Positions 35,291-43,581 of a DNA stretch of 58,850 bases are shown piece after piece. Made by a program: the position numbers and the translations under genes. Source of the stretch: Bacillota bacterium (GTDB lineage: Bacteria; Bacillota; Clostridia; Oscillospirales; Ethanoligenentaceae); assembly GCA_023391535.1 (NCBI GenBank), contig JAEWAU010000092.1:1-58850 (forward strand), written 5' to 3'. The notes below the pieces were generated by a model, which was given only the letters and a program-made list of their open reading frames with translations, made no database searches and was not told where the DNA came from. Position 1 is the first letter of the stretch. The number at the start of each line of letters is the position of its first letter.

Positions 35291-36682
35291 ATGCCCCTGC
35301 TGAGCTTTCGGGAATCCGCCTATGTCAAACAGCACCTGCGCGAGGTGCGGCAGATCACGTTCCGCCCGGGCGGCCCGGACGTGCTCCGCATCCATCTGGT
35401 TCCCCCCAAAAGCGGCCTGAATGCGGACGTTCCCTGCCTGATCGTGCTGAACGGCCAGGATATCCTCCCCATCCGCCTTTCCTGGGCCATCCTGCTGAGC
35501 GCGTGGATCGACGAGATCTCCCCCACCCACGGAAAAGAACTCACGGACGCCGACTGGAAGCGGATTCTAAGCAATACCGTGCGGGCCGTGCGCGGGGTGT
35601 ACCCGCGGGTGCCGGAGGAAACTCTGCGCGGCGACCTGTGGCGCATCGCCGGCACGCTTGAGGATATTGCGGCGGGCAAAGCGCCAAGGGAAGAGATCGG
35701 CTTGCTTTCTTTGGGCGAGTACGCAAAATATATGACGGCGCCCCACCGCATGGATCTGATGATCAGCCCCATAAGCCGCGGCGGCGTTTGGAACTGTAAC
35801 CAGAAATGCCTGCACTGCTATGCGGCGGGCCAGAAGCTGGCCGGAAGCGCGGAGCTTTCCACGGAGGACTGGAAAGAGGTTCTGCGCCGGTGCCGAAAGG
35901 CCGGCATACCGCAGGTGACGTTCACGGGCGGGGAGCCGACCCTGCGCGGCGACCTCGTGGAGCTGGTGGACGCCTCCCAGTGGTTTATCACGCGGCTCAA
36001 CACCAACGGCGTCCTGCTGAGCGCGGAGCTGTGCGCGCGCCTGTTCGAGGCGAGCCTCGACAGCGTCCAGATCACGCTGTATTCGCGGGATGCGCAGGTA
36101 CACAACCGCCTCGTGGGCGCGGAAAATTGGGGGAAAACGGCCGAGGGCATCCGCAACGCCCTCGGAGCCGGGCTGAGCGTCAGCGTCAACACGCCGCTGT
36201 GTGCCCTCAACGAGGGCTATGCGGAAACGCTGGAATTCCTCTGCGGGCTGGGGGTGCGGTACGTCACCTGTTCGGGACTCATCCTCACGGGGAACGCGCA
36301 GGAAAAATCCTCCGCGCAGACGCGGCTCTCCTCCGACGCGCTCTGCGGTATTCTGGGGCGCGCCGCGCCGTTTTGCCGGGAGCACGGCATGGAGCTGAAT
36401 TTTACCTCTCCGGGCTGGGTGGAACCCGAAAAGCTGCTTACGTTGGGGCTGCCCGCCGTTCCCTCCTGCGGGGCGTGTTTGAGCAACATGGCGGTGGCGC
36501 CCGACGGTAGCGTCATCCCCTGCCAGAGCTGGCTTTCCGAAGAGCCGCTCGGGAACATGCTCAAAGACCCGTGGCATAAAATCTGGAACAGCCGCCGGTG
36601 CCGGCAGATCCGCAGCGTTTCCGCCGCCATGGAACACCGGTGCCAGCTGCGCGGCGCGGCGCAGGAGGGGGAATGCAGATGA
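35291..36682 (+). CDS. radical SAM enzyme with SPASM-like C-terminus, candidate peptide/protein maturase
   Basis: 463 residues. Residues 1-150 are not part of the radical SAM barrel; they include VLNGQDILPIRLSWAILL and could be a substrate-recognition domain, as in peptide-modifying radical SAM enzymes. The barrel has the 4Fe-4S motif C169-x3-C173-x2-C176 followed by YA, and the SAM-binding GGEP at 213-216. The C-terminus has further cysteines (CGAC, VIPCQSW, RCQLRG and GEC), resembling a SPASM or twitch auxiliary-cluster region. The stop codon overlaps the start of the next gene (ATGA), so the two are translationally coupled. The next gene's Cys-Ala tail is the likely substrate. GAGGAA precedes the ATG. 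Confidence 0.85.
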   Translation: MPLLSFRESAYVKQHLREVRQITFRPGGPDVLRIHLVPPKSGLNADVPCLIVLNGQDILPIRLSWAILLSAWIDEISPTHGKELTDADWKRILSNTVRAVRGVYPRVPEETLRGDLWRIAGTLEDIAAGKAPREEIGLLSLGEYAKYMTAPHRMDLMISPISRGGVWNCNQKCLHCYAAGQKLAGSAELSTEDWKEVLRRCRKAGIPQVTFTGGEPTLRGDLVELVDASQWFITRLNTNGVLLSAELCARLFEASLDSVQITLYSRDAQVHNRLVGAENWGKTAEGIRNALGAGLSVSVNTPLCALNEGYAETLEFLCGLGVRYVTCSGLILTGNAQEKSSAQTRLSSDALCGILGRAAPFCREHGMELNFTSPGWVEPEKLLTLGLPAVPSCGACLSNMAVAPDGSVIPCQSWLSEEPLGNMLKDPWHKIWNSRRCRQIRSVSAAMEHRCQLRGAAQEGECR

Positions 36683-37683
36683 AAAAGCTTTTTTGCCTGC
36701 TGGCGCTGCTCCCGCTTCTTCTGCTCACCGCTCCCCCCGCGGTAAAAGCGGCCTCCCCGCTCGACGAGATCGAAAATTACCAGGTGATCGTGGACCCGCA
36801 GAAGGACGGCACTCTGAACATCGCCTACCATGTGGATTGGAAGGTGCTCAACGACACGAGCGAAGGCCCCCTCGCATGGGTGCGGATCGGCATTCCCAAC
36901 CGGTATGCCGACACGCTGACGCCGATCTCCCAGAATATCCGCAAAATCCAGTACACCGGCGACGGCGGGGATTACGTGCGCATCGATTTCGATAAAAGCT
37001 ATTACGCGGGGAACGTCGTCTCGTTCTCCTTTTCCATCCACCAGTCCCATATGTTTACGCTCGACAAAAGCACCGGCGGCTGCAGCTATTCGTTCACGCC
37101 GGGGTGGTTCGACGCCATCAACGTCCGATCCATGACGCTTTTGTGGAACAAGGCGAACGTCGGGAAATCGGATGCCTCCGGCTTGAGCGGCAATTACCTC
37201 ACCTGGGCCTCCCCGCTCGCCGCCGGCCAAAAGCTGACGGCCAGTATAAGCTACCCCGCGGGCGTATTCGATACGAGCGCCGGCGGGCAGCTGGATTCCG
37301 CCGCCGGTTCCTCTTCCAATATCGACTCCGTTTCGGAATCGGATTCGGAATCCGATTCCGATGCTCCGTTCGCCGTTTTTATCCCGATCGTGCTGTTTGC
37401 CGGATTTTTTGTGCTTTCCCTCATTCTCCGCATCCGCGGGGGCGGTTACCGGGGCGGTTTCGGCGGCCGTGGCCGGGGCGGCTTCTGGGGCGGCGGACCG
37501 TTCATCGGCGGGGGCGGCGGAGGGTGCGCCTGCGCCAGCAGCTGCGCCTGTGCGTGCGCCTGCGCCTGCGCGGGGGGCGGACGCGCGGGCTGCTCCGCAA
37601 AGAATTTTTACGGCGCCGCGGTTCCGCTCAGGGAGCTTGAAAAACAGCTCCGGGAAGAAAACGGGGAAACGGCGAAAAAGTAA
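36679..37683 (+). CDS. membrane protein with C-terminal Cys-Ala repeat, likely radical SAM substrate
   Basis: 334 residues from the ATG at 36679; an ATG at 36673 sits too close to the GGAGGGGG. A signal peptide (1-25) precedes an extracytoplasmic domain (about 26-205) reminiscent of DUF2207-type beta-sandwiches. A Ser/Asp stretch (209-228) and one membrane span (about 231-252) follow. The cytosolic tail begins with a Gly/Arg/Phe-rich segment (253-282), then eight cysteines at 283, 285, 289, 291, 293, 295, 297 and 305 in alternating Cys-Ala order, then GGGRAGC, NFYG and a charged end. The inferred topology puts the cysteines in the cytosol, where the coupled radical SAM enzyme could reach them. 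The function is unknown. Confidence 0.82.
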   Translation: MKKLFCLLALLPLLLLTAPPAVKAASPLDEIENYQVIVDPQKDGTLNIAYHVDWKVLNDTSEGPLAWVRIGIPNRYADTLTPISQNIRKIQYTGDGGDYVRIDFDKSYYAGNVVSFSFSIHQSHMFTLDKSTGGCSYSFTPGWFDAINVRSMTLLWNKANVGKSDASGLSGNYLTWASPLAAGQKLTASISYPAGVFDTSAGGQLDSAAGSSSNIDSVSESDSESDSDAPFAVFIPIVLFAGFFVLSLILRIRGGGYRGGFGGRGRGGFWGGGPFIGGGGGGCACASSCACACACACAGGGRAGCSAKNFYGAAVPLRELEKQLREENGETAKK

Positions 37684-37742
37684 GCGTTCCAATTTGTAAA
37701 AAACACCCCCGTGAACTGCGCGCGCTAAAAGGACACGGTTTT

Positions 37743-37830
37743 GTGCTGCGTAGCGCAGCAAAATGGGGCGGAACGTCCCTAAGCGTCGTTTTGGCCGGGT
37801 TTGCAAAACGCATCGTTATGCGTTTTGCAA
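37743..37830. repeat. two strong palindromes between convergent genes
   Basis: TGCTGCG (37744-37750) pairs with CGCAGCA (37754-37760). A perfect 13-bp inverted repeat (37801-37813 with 37818-37830, loop CGTT) follows. Neither is followed by a long T-run in either direction. They may be a repetitive extragenic palindrome or a rho-independent end shared by the two flanking genes. Confidence 0.55.
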
Positions 37831-37865
37831 TACCCTCTCGCTGAGGCATACCGGCAGAGCAAAAA

Positions 37866-38087
37866 TCAGCGGTAAGGCTTTTTGTTTTCCGTCATGCCGA
37901 CGAGATAGTCGATGCTGATTCCATAAAACTGTGCGAGTTTAATGAGCGAAACGCTGGGAATATCCAGCGTGCCGCTTTCATAACGGGAATAAGTCGTTTG
38001 GCTGATGTTCAATAGATCCGCCAGCGTCTGTTGGTTCAAATCCCGATCTTCCCTCAAGTCCCGCAGTCGTCGGTACATTGCATTCAC
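37866..38087 (-). CDS. small XRE-family regulator
   Basis: 73 residues from a GTG at 38087 (or 70 from the ATG at 38078, which has GGGGTG just upstream). Almost the whole protein is a Cro/C1 helix-turn-helix (LREDRDLNQQTLADLLN, then SQTTYSRYESGTLDIPS), with the common end ISIDYLVGMTENKKPYR. There is no other domain. Two palindromic sites lie just upstream, which suggests autoregulation. It sits beside the decayed two-component system; any target other than itself is unknown. Confidence 0.88.
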   Translation of the reverse strand: MNAMYRRLRDLREDRDLNQQTLADLLNISQTTYSRYESGTLDIPSVSLIKLAQFYGISIDYLVGMTENKKPYR

Positions 38088-38105
38088 CCCAACGACATTG
38101 TAGAT

Positions 38106-38146
38106 TATGCGGTAATCGCATATTGCGTTTTATACGTTTTCGCATA
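38106..38146 (-). promoter_or_regulatory. paired operators upstream of the small XRE gene
   Basis: TATGCG-N5-CGCATA is a perfect palindrome at 38106-38122, and an imperfect relative (TATACG-N4-CGCATA) lies at 38131-38146. They are 25 bases apart centre to centre and directly ahead of the XRE start, as expected for cooperative autorepression. Confidence 0.6.
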
Positions 38147-38199
38147 AAATGGATTTTGCAAGAATCAGAAAATAACGGGGTGACGAAAATGGCGGATTA

Positions 38200-38543
38200 T
38201 CAACAACGGTGCAGCGCATTGAATTTATGCGTCAAAAGTGTCTCCGCCTCCATTGCTTCCTTTTGGGGGTGCAGATTCAAGAAATTCTGAAAATAGTTGG
38301 TCATGTCCGGCGTGCTGAGCGAAGAAAGCAGGTTGTTCACCCCATAAGCTGCGTCGTAACGTTCTGCGCATGTTGCTGCGTTATCAATTCCATGCGCTGC
38401 TTGTAGATGGAACGATTTGTGGAGCCGGAAAAATAGTGCCCGATATAGAGCATGGCCGCCTGTGCAACTACCAGGAGCACCATCATCATCGAGAGGATTC
38501 GGCCGAATGTCATGCCGCTGTTTTTTCTGGGCTTGTCCGACAT
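38200..38543 (-). pseudogene. truncated, frameshifted YesM-type sensor kinase remnant
   Basis: The ATG at 38543 has GGAGG upstream and begins a protein with one N-terminal membrane span (FGRILSMMMVLLVVAQAAMLYIG) and the start of an extracellular sensor domain. The first frame stops at 38337. One base out of frame the text continues in the same style (NNLLSSLSTPDMTNYF, later HPQKEAMEAETLLTHKFN) to a stop at 38200. The rest of the sensor, the HAMP and kinase domains are missing. It lies directly behind the YesN-type regulator gene, the usual partner order. Confidence 0.7.
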
Positions 38544-38553
38544 AGAGGCCTCC

Positions 38554-39875
38554 TCACTCGCCTGCCTGCACCTTCAGACGGCTCCTGTATTCGTTCGGCG
38601 ACAAACCGGTCTGCTTTTTGAAAAGCTCGGAGAAATAATTAGGGTCTGTATAGCCGACCTTCTCCAAACCTCATACACATAATACTGCCTGTCGGCCATC
38701 AGTTCCATTGCATGTTTCATGCGCACGTCGGTGAGATACCGCAGAAACGTCTCGCCGTTGCGCTTAAACAGGGCGGAAAGATAGCCCGGTGAGATGTAAA
38801 CCTGCTCGGCCACGCCGCGCAGATTGAGACTTTCCGCATAGTGTTGGCGAATATACTGTTTGGCCCGCGCCAGAACCGAGGTATCGCTGTCCGAGTGCAC
38901 ATCGGCTGCGGCCGGCGGGCAATCGGCCGCTTTTTCCGGCATGGCGGTATCCAAAAGGATCGCAGGTAGCGGAAGCAGGTTGAGGCTGTTTGGTTCCTGC
39001 CGCCTCATCTGCTCCTCCGCGGCCTGCAAAGAGCGGTGCAGCAGCCAGGGTCCCGCCGCAGCAGGCCCGGTAACGACCGAAAACGTGGATTTGAAAAGTC
39101 CGCGGCATTGCAGCAGCGTGTGCAGAAGGCTTTCGAACGGCTCACGCCACGGGGAGCCCTGCATCATCAGGCGGGCGCTCATATCCGCGCGGTTTATCAA
39201 ATGGTAGGCACGACCTGGGACGTCCCACCCGGAATTCAGGATGAAATCGAGCGTAAACGCTTCGAGATCGATCTCCTGAGGCAAAAGCGATGGGCGCAAT
39301 GCCTCGAAACGGTCCACACGCAGGAACGCCGCCGAATACGCCCCTTTTCCCAGCATCACCTCGGCCTCAGCCGCGCACTGTTCCAGATCCGCGCCGGGCA
39401 CCACGCCGCGGAATAGGTCGTCTAAAAAGATTTCGCGTACCGTTTGGCCGAGCCTTTGCATTTTCAGCTTCTGCTCCGCAAGGCGATGCACTTCATATCC
39501 CTGACTTGCGAGGCGCGCGGTCAATTTCCGGATACAGCGGTTCAGCTCGCTGAAGTCGAGCGGTTTCAGCAGATAGTCCGACGCCCCGAACTGGATTGCT
39601 TTGCGCGCATATTCAAAATCGCTGTAGCCCGAGAGGACGACGACGGAAATATACGGGTATTGCTCCGAAACGGTTTTCATTAGGGATAGCCCATCCATAA
39701 AGGGCATGCGGATATCCGTCAGGATGATATCCACGGGATGCACAGCCAGAAACTGCAGCGCCTCAAATCCATGTGAACAGCAACCGACCGCGTGAACCCC
39801 GAGGTTTTCCCACGGCCAGCCATTCAGACCGTCCCGGATTTCCTTTTCGTCGTCCACGATCAAAATGTGAAGCAT
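38554..39875 (-). pseudogene. YesN-type response regulator with C-terminal frameshift
   Basis: From the ATG at 39875 (GAGGTG upstream) the frame gives a receiver domain with the acidic pocket VDDEKE, phosphoacceptor LTDIRMP, and the Ser and Lys of VLSGYSDF and YLLKPLD. A middle segment and an AraC helix-turn-helix (NLRGVAEQVYISPGYLSALFK) follow. Near 38664 one base is missing (after YYVYEV): the correct frame would read EKVGYTDPNYFSELFKKQTG and end at 38554. The second helix-turn-helix is therefore destroyed. With the kinase remnant behind it, the pair is decaying. Confidence 0.75.
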
Positions 39876-40060
39876 TCTTACACCTCGTTTCTCACACCGC
39901 CCAGAAAACACAGCCGCACTTCTTATGTAAGTCGAAATATATCGGAATCACGCCCTCGCTTACGTGTACAATCTTCTCGGACACAGTTTGCAGCCTCCTT
40001 TTCGGCGCAAGGCGAAGATTTAGTACCGTGTCTGGAACAATAAGCATATGGTAAAAGATC

Positions 40061-40102
40061 GCCGCAACGCCATCACCTGAACAGATAGGTGGCGTTGCGG
40101 CA
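40061..40102 (-). terminator. hairpin downstream of the SDR gene
   Basis: GCCGCAACGCC(AT)CACC pairs with GGTGGCGTTGCGGC, with a small bulge, about 60 bases beyond the SDR stop codon on the minus strand. The following minus-strand sequence is GATCTTTTAC. Confidence 0.5.
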
Positions 40103-40161
40103 CGCTTTCGAATATCCGCTGAATTGGGCGCATGCGCCCAGCAGATGCGATGGTGCAATAT

Positions 40162-40926
40162 TTACAAAGCGGACATCACGTTGCCGCCGCATACCGGTAT
40201 GTATGCGCCGGTAATAAAGCTTGCCAGGTCGGACGCCAGAAAAGCCACAACGTTGGCGATTTCCTGATCGGTTCCCCTGCGTTTCAGCGGCACTTTTTGC
40301 TCATACTCGGCGGAATGCTCGCTCCCGGCCAGCCGGTCCTGTTCGCTGATGGTCCAGCCCGGGGCCACCTGGTTGACGGTGATCTGGTATTCTCCGACTT
40401 CCTTCGCAAGAACTTTCAGCACCCCGTCCATGCCCCTTTTGCCGGAGACATATGCCGACTGGGTCGGAAATTGCTGCATGGAGCACTCCGTATTGATACC
40501 GATGAATCTTCCCCCTTTCTTCTCCATCATATGCGGAATAAAAGCCTTCGCCATCAAGACGTTCTGCATGACACAGGAACGGAATTGGCTCTCGTAATCC
40601 TCCGGGGATTGTTCGAGGACCGTCTCCCATCGATACTGGATGACGGCATTGTCCACGACGATATCGGGGGCAAACCGCCTTTCCTTCAGCTCATCCCTCA
40701 TCCGGAGGACGGAAGAAAAATCCGTCACATCCGCCCGGGCGATCGTTGCCCGTCCGCCTCCCGTCCGGATTTCCTCCAGCAGTGCGTTTGCTTTTTCTTC
40801 GTTGCTGTTATAATGGATAACCACATCCGCCCCACACTGCGCCATCGTGCGCACCATCACCCTCCCCAACTGGCCGGTGGCCCCGGTTACAATCGCGGTT
40901 TTTCCCGTCAGATCGATCTTCAGCAT
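40162..40926 (-). CDS. short-chain dehydrogenase/reductase
   Basis: 254 residues from the ATG at 40926 (TGGAGG upstream). The Rossmann motif TGATGQLG at about 15-22, NAV in place of the usual NAG, and the catalytic YVSGK (Tyr-x3-Lys) with a preceding Ser identify a classical SDR of the FabG/gluconate-dehydrogenase type. NNQVAPGW-like text (NQVAPGWTIS) completes the core. It belongs to the sugar-utilisation region and probably oxidises a sugar or polyol. It lies downstream of the transporter permease on the same strand but is separated from it by a decayed gene. Confidence 0.9.
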   Translation of the reverse strand: MLKIDLTGKTAIVTGATGQLGRVMVRTMAQCGADVVIHYNSNEEKANALLEEIRTGGGRATIARADVTDFSSVLRMRDELKERRFAPDIVVDNAVIQYRWETVLEQSPEDYESQFRSCVMQNVLMAKAFIPHMMEKKGGRFIGINTECSMQQFPTQSAYVSGKRGMDGVLKVLAKEVGEYQITVNQVAPGWTISEQDRLAGSEHSAEYEQKVPLKRRGTDQEIANVVAFLASDLASFITGAYIPVCGGNVMSAL

Positions 40927-41059
40927 AGGAACCTCCATCCCGCCGCTTTGCGGCGATCGCGTTGCACAGTTTCATATTTTGCCTTGGCAGTAAAAAGTCT
41001 GCTCTGCACAAGTAAAAGCGCGCAACGCCGCTCCGGCGATAGGCCGGAGGCGGCGTTTT

Positions 41060-41600
41060 GATTTCCGCGGGCATCGTTTTACTGCACGGCGCCGGCAGGG
41101 GCGGATCTCGAAGAATAGGCGATTCCGCAGGCTCAGCAGAATAACGGCCGCGTTCAGCGTGCACAGGATGTCGATACAGTCCTTATCGTCATCTTTCGAA
41201 GTCCCGCTCCCCGGAATAGACGCGCAGCGTGATGCGATGCCGCTCACCCGCCTGCGCCCGCTCGCACAGCAGGAAGGCGCGTTGGTTGATGTCGCGGATC
41301 TGGATGAGGTGTCTGTCCACATAGACTTTGAACTGCGGGTCGACGAGCTCCCACTCGTTTTCGCACCCAGTCGTCAGCTCGGAAAAAACCTTTTTGCCAG
41401 CAAACACCTCCGGAACTTTTGCATCCGCCATAAACCAGAGGCGCGTGCGGGTGCCCTTCCGGAATTTAGGTTTCCATCAGTGGCCAAATCGAGCTTTTTG
41501 AAGGGGACGGTCTCAAAGTCGAACTGCTTGCAGGAACCAACAGGGGCGGCATTAATCAGGGATAATTGTCCATCTCAGTCATCTCCTTCTAGGCGGTTGT
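41060..41600 (-). pseudogene. GH38 alpha-mannosidase fragment (N-terminal domain debris)
   Basis: An 80-codon open frame at 41189-41431 reads VPEVFAGKKVF, then GCENEWELVD, VYVDRHLIQIRDINQRAFLL, then AQAGERHRITLRVYSGE. This matches in style the N-terminal beta-domain of long GH38 alpha-mannosidases (VYVDG..QGID, LLTEKAKAGE pattern). Out-of-frame pieces on both sides look related. No catalytic domain remains. An intact but shorter GH38 gene of a different subtype lies 6 kb away. It sits between the ABC permease and the SDR. Confidence 0.5.
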
Positions 41601-41617
41601 CAGGGAGCATAGGGGCC

Positions 41618-42454
41618 TTAACCCTTTGTGGCGCCCTGCATGCTGAACCCCTTGGACATGTAATTTTGCGAAAGCGCATACAACAGAATAGAGGGAATGG
41701 CATAGAGGATAGAATAGGCTGCTAGAGGACCATAGGCAATCAGGCCGTGCATGCCGAAGAACTGGTAGAGTTGCACGGAGGCCGGCAGATTACCCGCGGA
41801 GGTTAACAGGATGAAGGGCACGAAAAAGTTTCCCCAACTGCCCGAGAAGGTGAACACGGCGACGGTGAAAATACCCGGCACCATCAGCGGGATAACGATG
41901 TGGACGAGGCTTTGCAGCGCCGAGGCACCATCCACCATCGCCGCCTCCTCCAGCTCCAGAGGCACAGAATCCATAAAGTTTTTCATCAGCCAGATGGCGT
42001 AGGGAAGCGAAGATGCCGTCATAAAAAGTATAACACCAAAAACACTGTCGTAGAGGTTGATCATGACGAATTCTTCATAGACGGGGATCATGACGGCCGT
42101 GATGGGTAGGGATGCCATAAACAGAATGGTGTACATGAAGATCTTTTTAAAACGGAGCTGATAGCGGGAAAGGGGATAGGCCGAGAGCCCCGCCACGATG
42201 ACAACGAACAAGGTCTGGAAAATCGAGATCACAAGGCCAATCGCAAATGCGTGTGTGTTCGACCTTTTGGAAACCACGGTGATAAAGTTTTGGAGCGAAG
42301 GATGTGCCGGCAACTTGAGTATAATACTGGCATTGGTGTCCAGCGAAGCAACGACCACCCATAATAGCGGGAGCAGAAAAACGATACCGATGATGACGAG
42401 GATAAAATAGGGCAGTGCTTTGCCAAACAACTTGTTTCTCATATGCAAGGACAC
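41618..42454 (-). CDS. sugar ABC transporter permease (MalG/AraQ-type)
   Basis: 278 residues from a GTG at 42454, chosen for its GAGAGGAAG at good spacing; an ATG at 42442 is the alternative. Six membrane spans and the CUT1 permease EAA loop (ELEEAAMVDGASALQSLVHIVIPLMVPG near residue 185) are clear. It is the last gene of the importer operon after the binding protein and MalF-type permease. No ATPase gene is in the operon, so it probably relies on a shared MsmK-type ATPase encoded elsewhere, as is common in Firmicutes. Confidence 0.94.
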   Translation of the reverse strand: MSLHMRNKLFGKALPYFILVIIGIVFLLPLLWVVVASLDTNASIILKLPAHPSLQNFITVVSKRSNTHAFAIGLVISIFQTLFVVIVAGLSAYPLSRYQLRFKKIFMYTILFMASLPITAVMIPVYEEFVMINLYDSVFGVILFMTASSLPYAIWLMKNFMDSVPLELEEAAMVDGASALQSLVHIVIPLMVPGIFTVAVFTFSGSWGNFFVPFILLTSAGNLPASVQLYQFFGMHGLIAYGPLAAYSILYAIPSILLYALSQNYMSKGFSMQGATKG

Positions 42455-42499
42455 GTTGATCTTCCTCTCTGCAGCAAGGTACCGGAATATTCGGCTGAA

Positions 42500-43384
42500 T
42501 CATAGATCCGATTTCATGGCTTTCACATAGAAAATGCTCATAGCGGCGCCAATGAGCAGCAGGATCATGGAGATGGCGGTCCCGTAGCCAATCTGATAGT
42601 TTAAGAATGCCTTTTGATACATCAGGATAGGGAGCGTCGTGGTCTTGTTGCCGGGCCCCCCGCCGGTCATTGTATAGATAAGCCCAAACACACCCAGCGT
42701 CTGTAAAGTGTTCAGGATCATATTCGTGACGATGGAATCCTTGATATAGGGCAGGGTGATTTTAGCAAGGGTTGTCAGCTTGCTCGCGCCGTCCACAGTG
42801 GCAGCTTCCTCGATCTCAGAGGGGACATTATCGAGGGCCGCTTGAAAGATCAACATGGAAAAAGCGGTACCATGCCATATGTTCGCAAGGATGATGCTCA
42901 GCATGGGGTGGGCATAGAGCCAGGAAACGGCAGGGATGCCGAAAACGCCGAGGATCGTGTTCAGCGTGCCCTGGTCGCTCAAAAAGGTCATCATGCAAAA
43001 CGCCACGATGATCTCCGGGATAATCCATCCCGTGAGGACACAGATGCCGACGGCCCGCCGGAAGCCGGCGTTTTTGCCCTTCATCAATAAGGCGATGACG
43101 AAGCCGAAAAACTGCTGGCCGATGAGGGACGAAAAGACAAGAAAGATCAGGGTGTTGAGAATGCTGACGCCGACGGTAGAATCCTTGAACAGCATCGAAT
43201 AATTTGTGAGGCCCACAAACTGGGTGTTTTGCGAGCCCACGCCGGTGAGGGCGCTGTTTGTGAAAGAAAAATAAAAGGTAAGCAGGATGGGACCGATAAA
43301 AAACACGCACAGGAGCAGAACGGCGGGCAATAATAGTACATACTGACTGATATGTCGCCGGGTTCGATGTACTGTATTCTCCAT
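42500..43384 (-). CDS. sugar ABC transporter permease (MalF/UgpA-type)
   Basis: 294 residues with six membrane spans and the EAA loop EIEEAATVDGASKLTTLAKITLPYIKD near residue 190. The ATG at 43384 has GTGGAGGAA upstream. It forms the transmembrane channel with the MalG-type permease encoded 45 bases downstream. The neighbourhood (alpha-mannosidase, lyxose/mannose isomerase) suggests an oligosaccharide containing mannose as the cargo; that is inference. Confidence 0.95.
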   Translation of the reverse strand: MENTVHRTRRHISQYVLLLPAVLLLCVFFIGPILLTFYFSFTNSALTGVGSQNTQFVGLTNYSMLFKDSTVGVSILNTLIFLVFSSLIGQQFFGFVIALLMKGKNAGFRRAVGICVLTGWIIPEIIVAFCMMTFLSDQGTLNTILGVFGIPAVSWLYAHPMLSIILANIWHGTAFSMLIFQAALDNVPSEIEEAATVDGASKLTTLAKITLPYIKDSIVTNMILNTLQTLGVFGLIYTMTGGGPGNKTTTLPILMYQKAFLNYQIGYGTAISMILLLIGAAMSIFYVKAMKSDL

Positions 43385-43471
43385 ATGGAAATTCCTCCAC
43401 TTTTTATCAGGTTGCCATGCCGAACGCGGTTCAGCGGAGGCGCAGAATTTAGAATCTTGCGTTCAGGATAA

Positions 43472-43528
43472 GGAAAAGCGGGGCGTACAGACGTTGCCGT
43501 ATATCAGAGTCTGTACATCCCGCTTTCC
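43472..43528 (-). promoter_or_regulatory. intra-operon hairpin between binding protein and permeases
   Basis: GGAAAAGCGGGGCGTACAGAC pairs almost perfectly with GTCTGTACATCCCGCTTTCC across a 17-base loop. Such structures between binding-protein and permease genes stabilise the upstream mRNA or reduce read-through, giving more binding protein than permease. Confidence 0.6.
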
Positions 43529-43581
43529 TGCGATTCTGGGGCTGCCGCCCTGTAGAACCACCGCCGGACGACGATTACATC

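Noticed and set aside
36679..37683. The Cys-Ala protein as a free RiPP precursor
   Set aside because: It is a 334-residue membrane protein with a signal peptide and an extracellular domain; no separate short precursor, protease or dedicated exporter is next to it.
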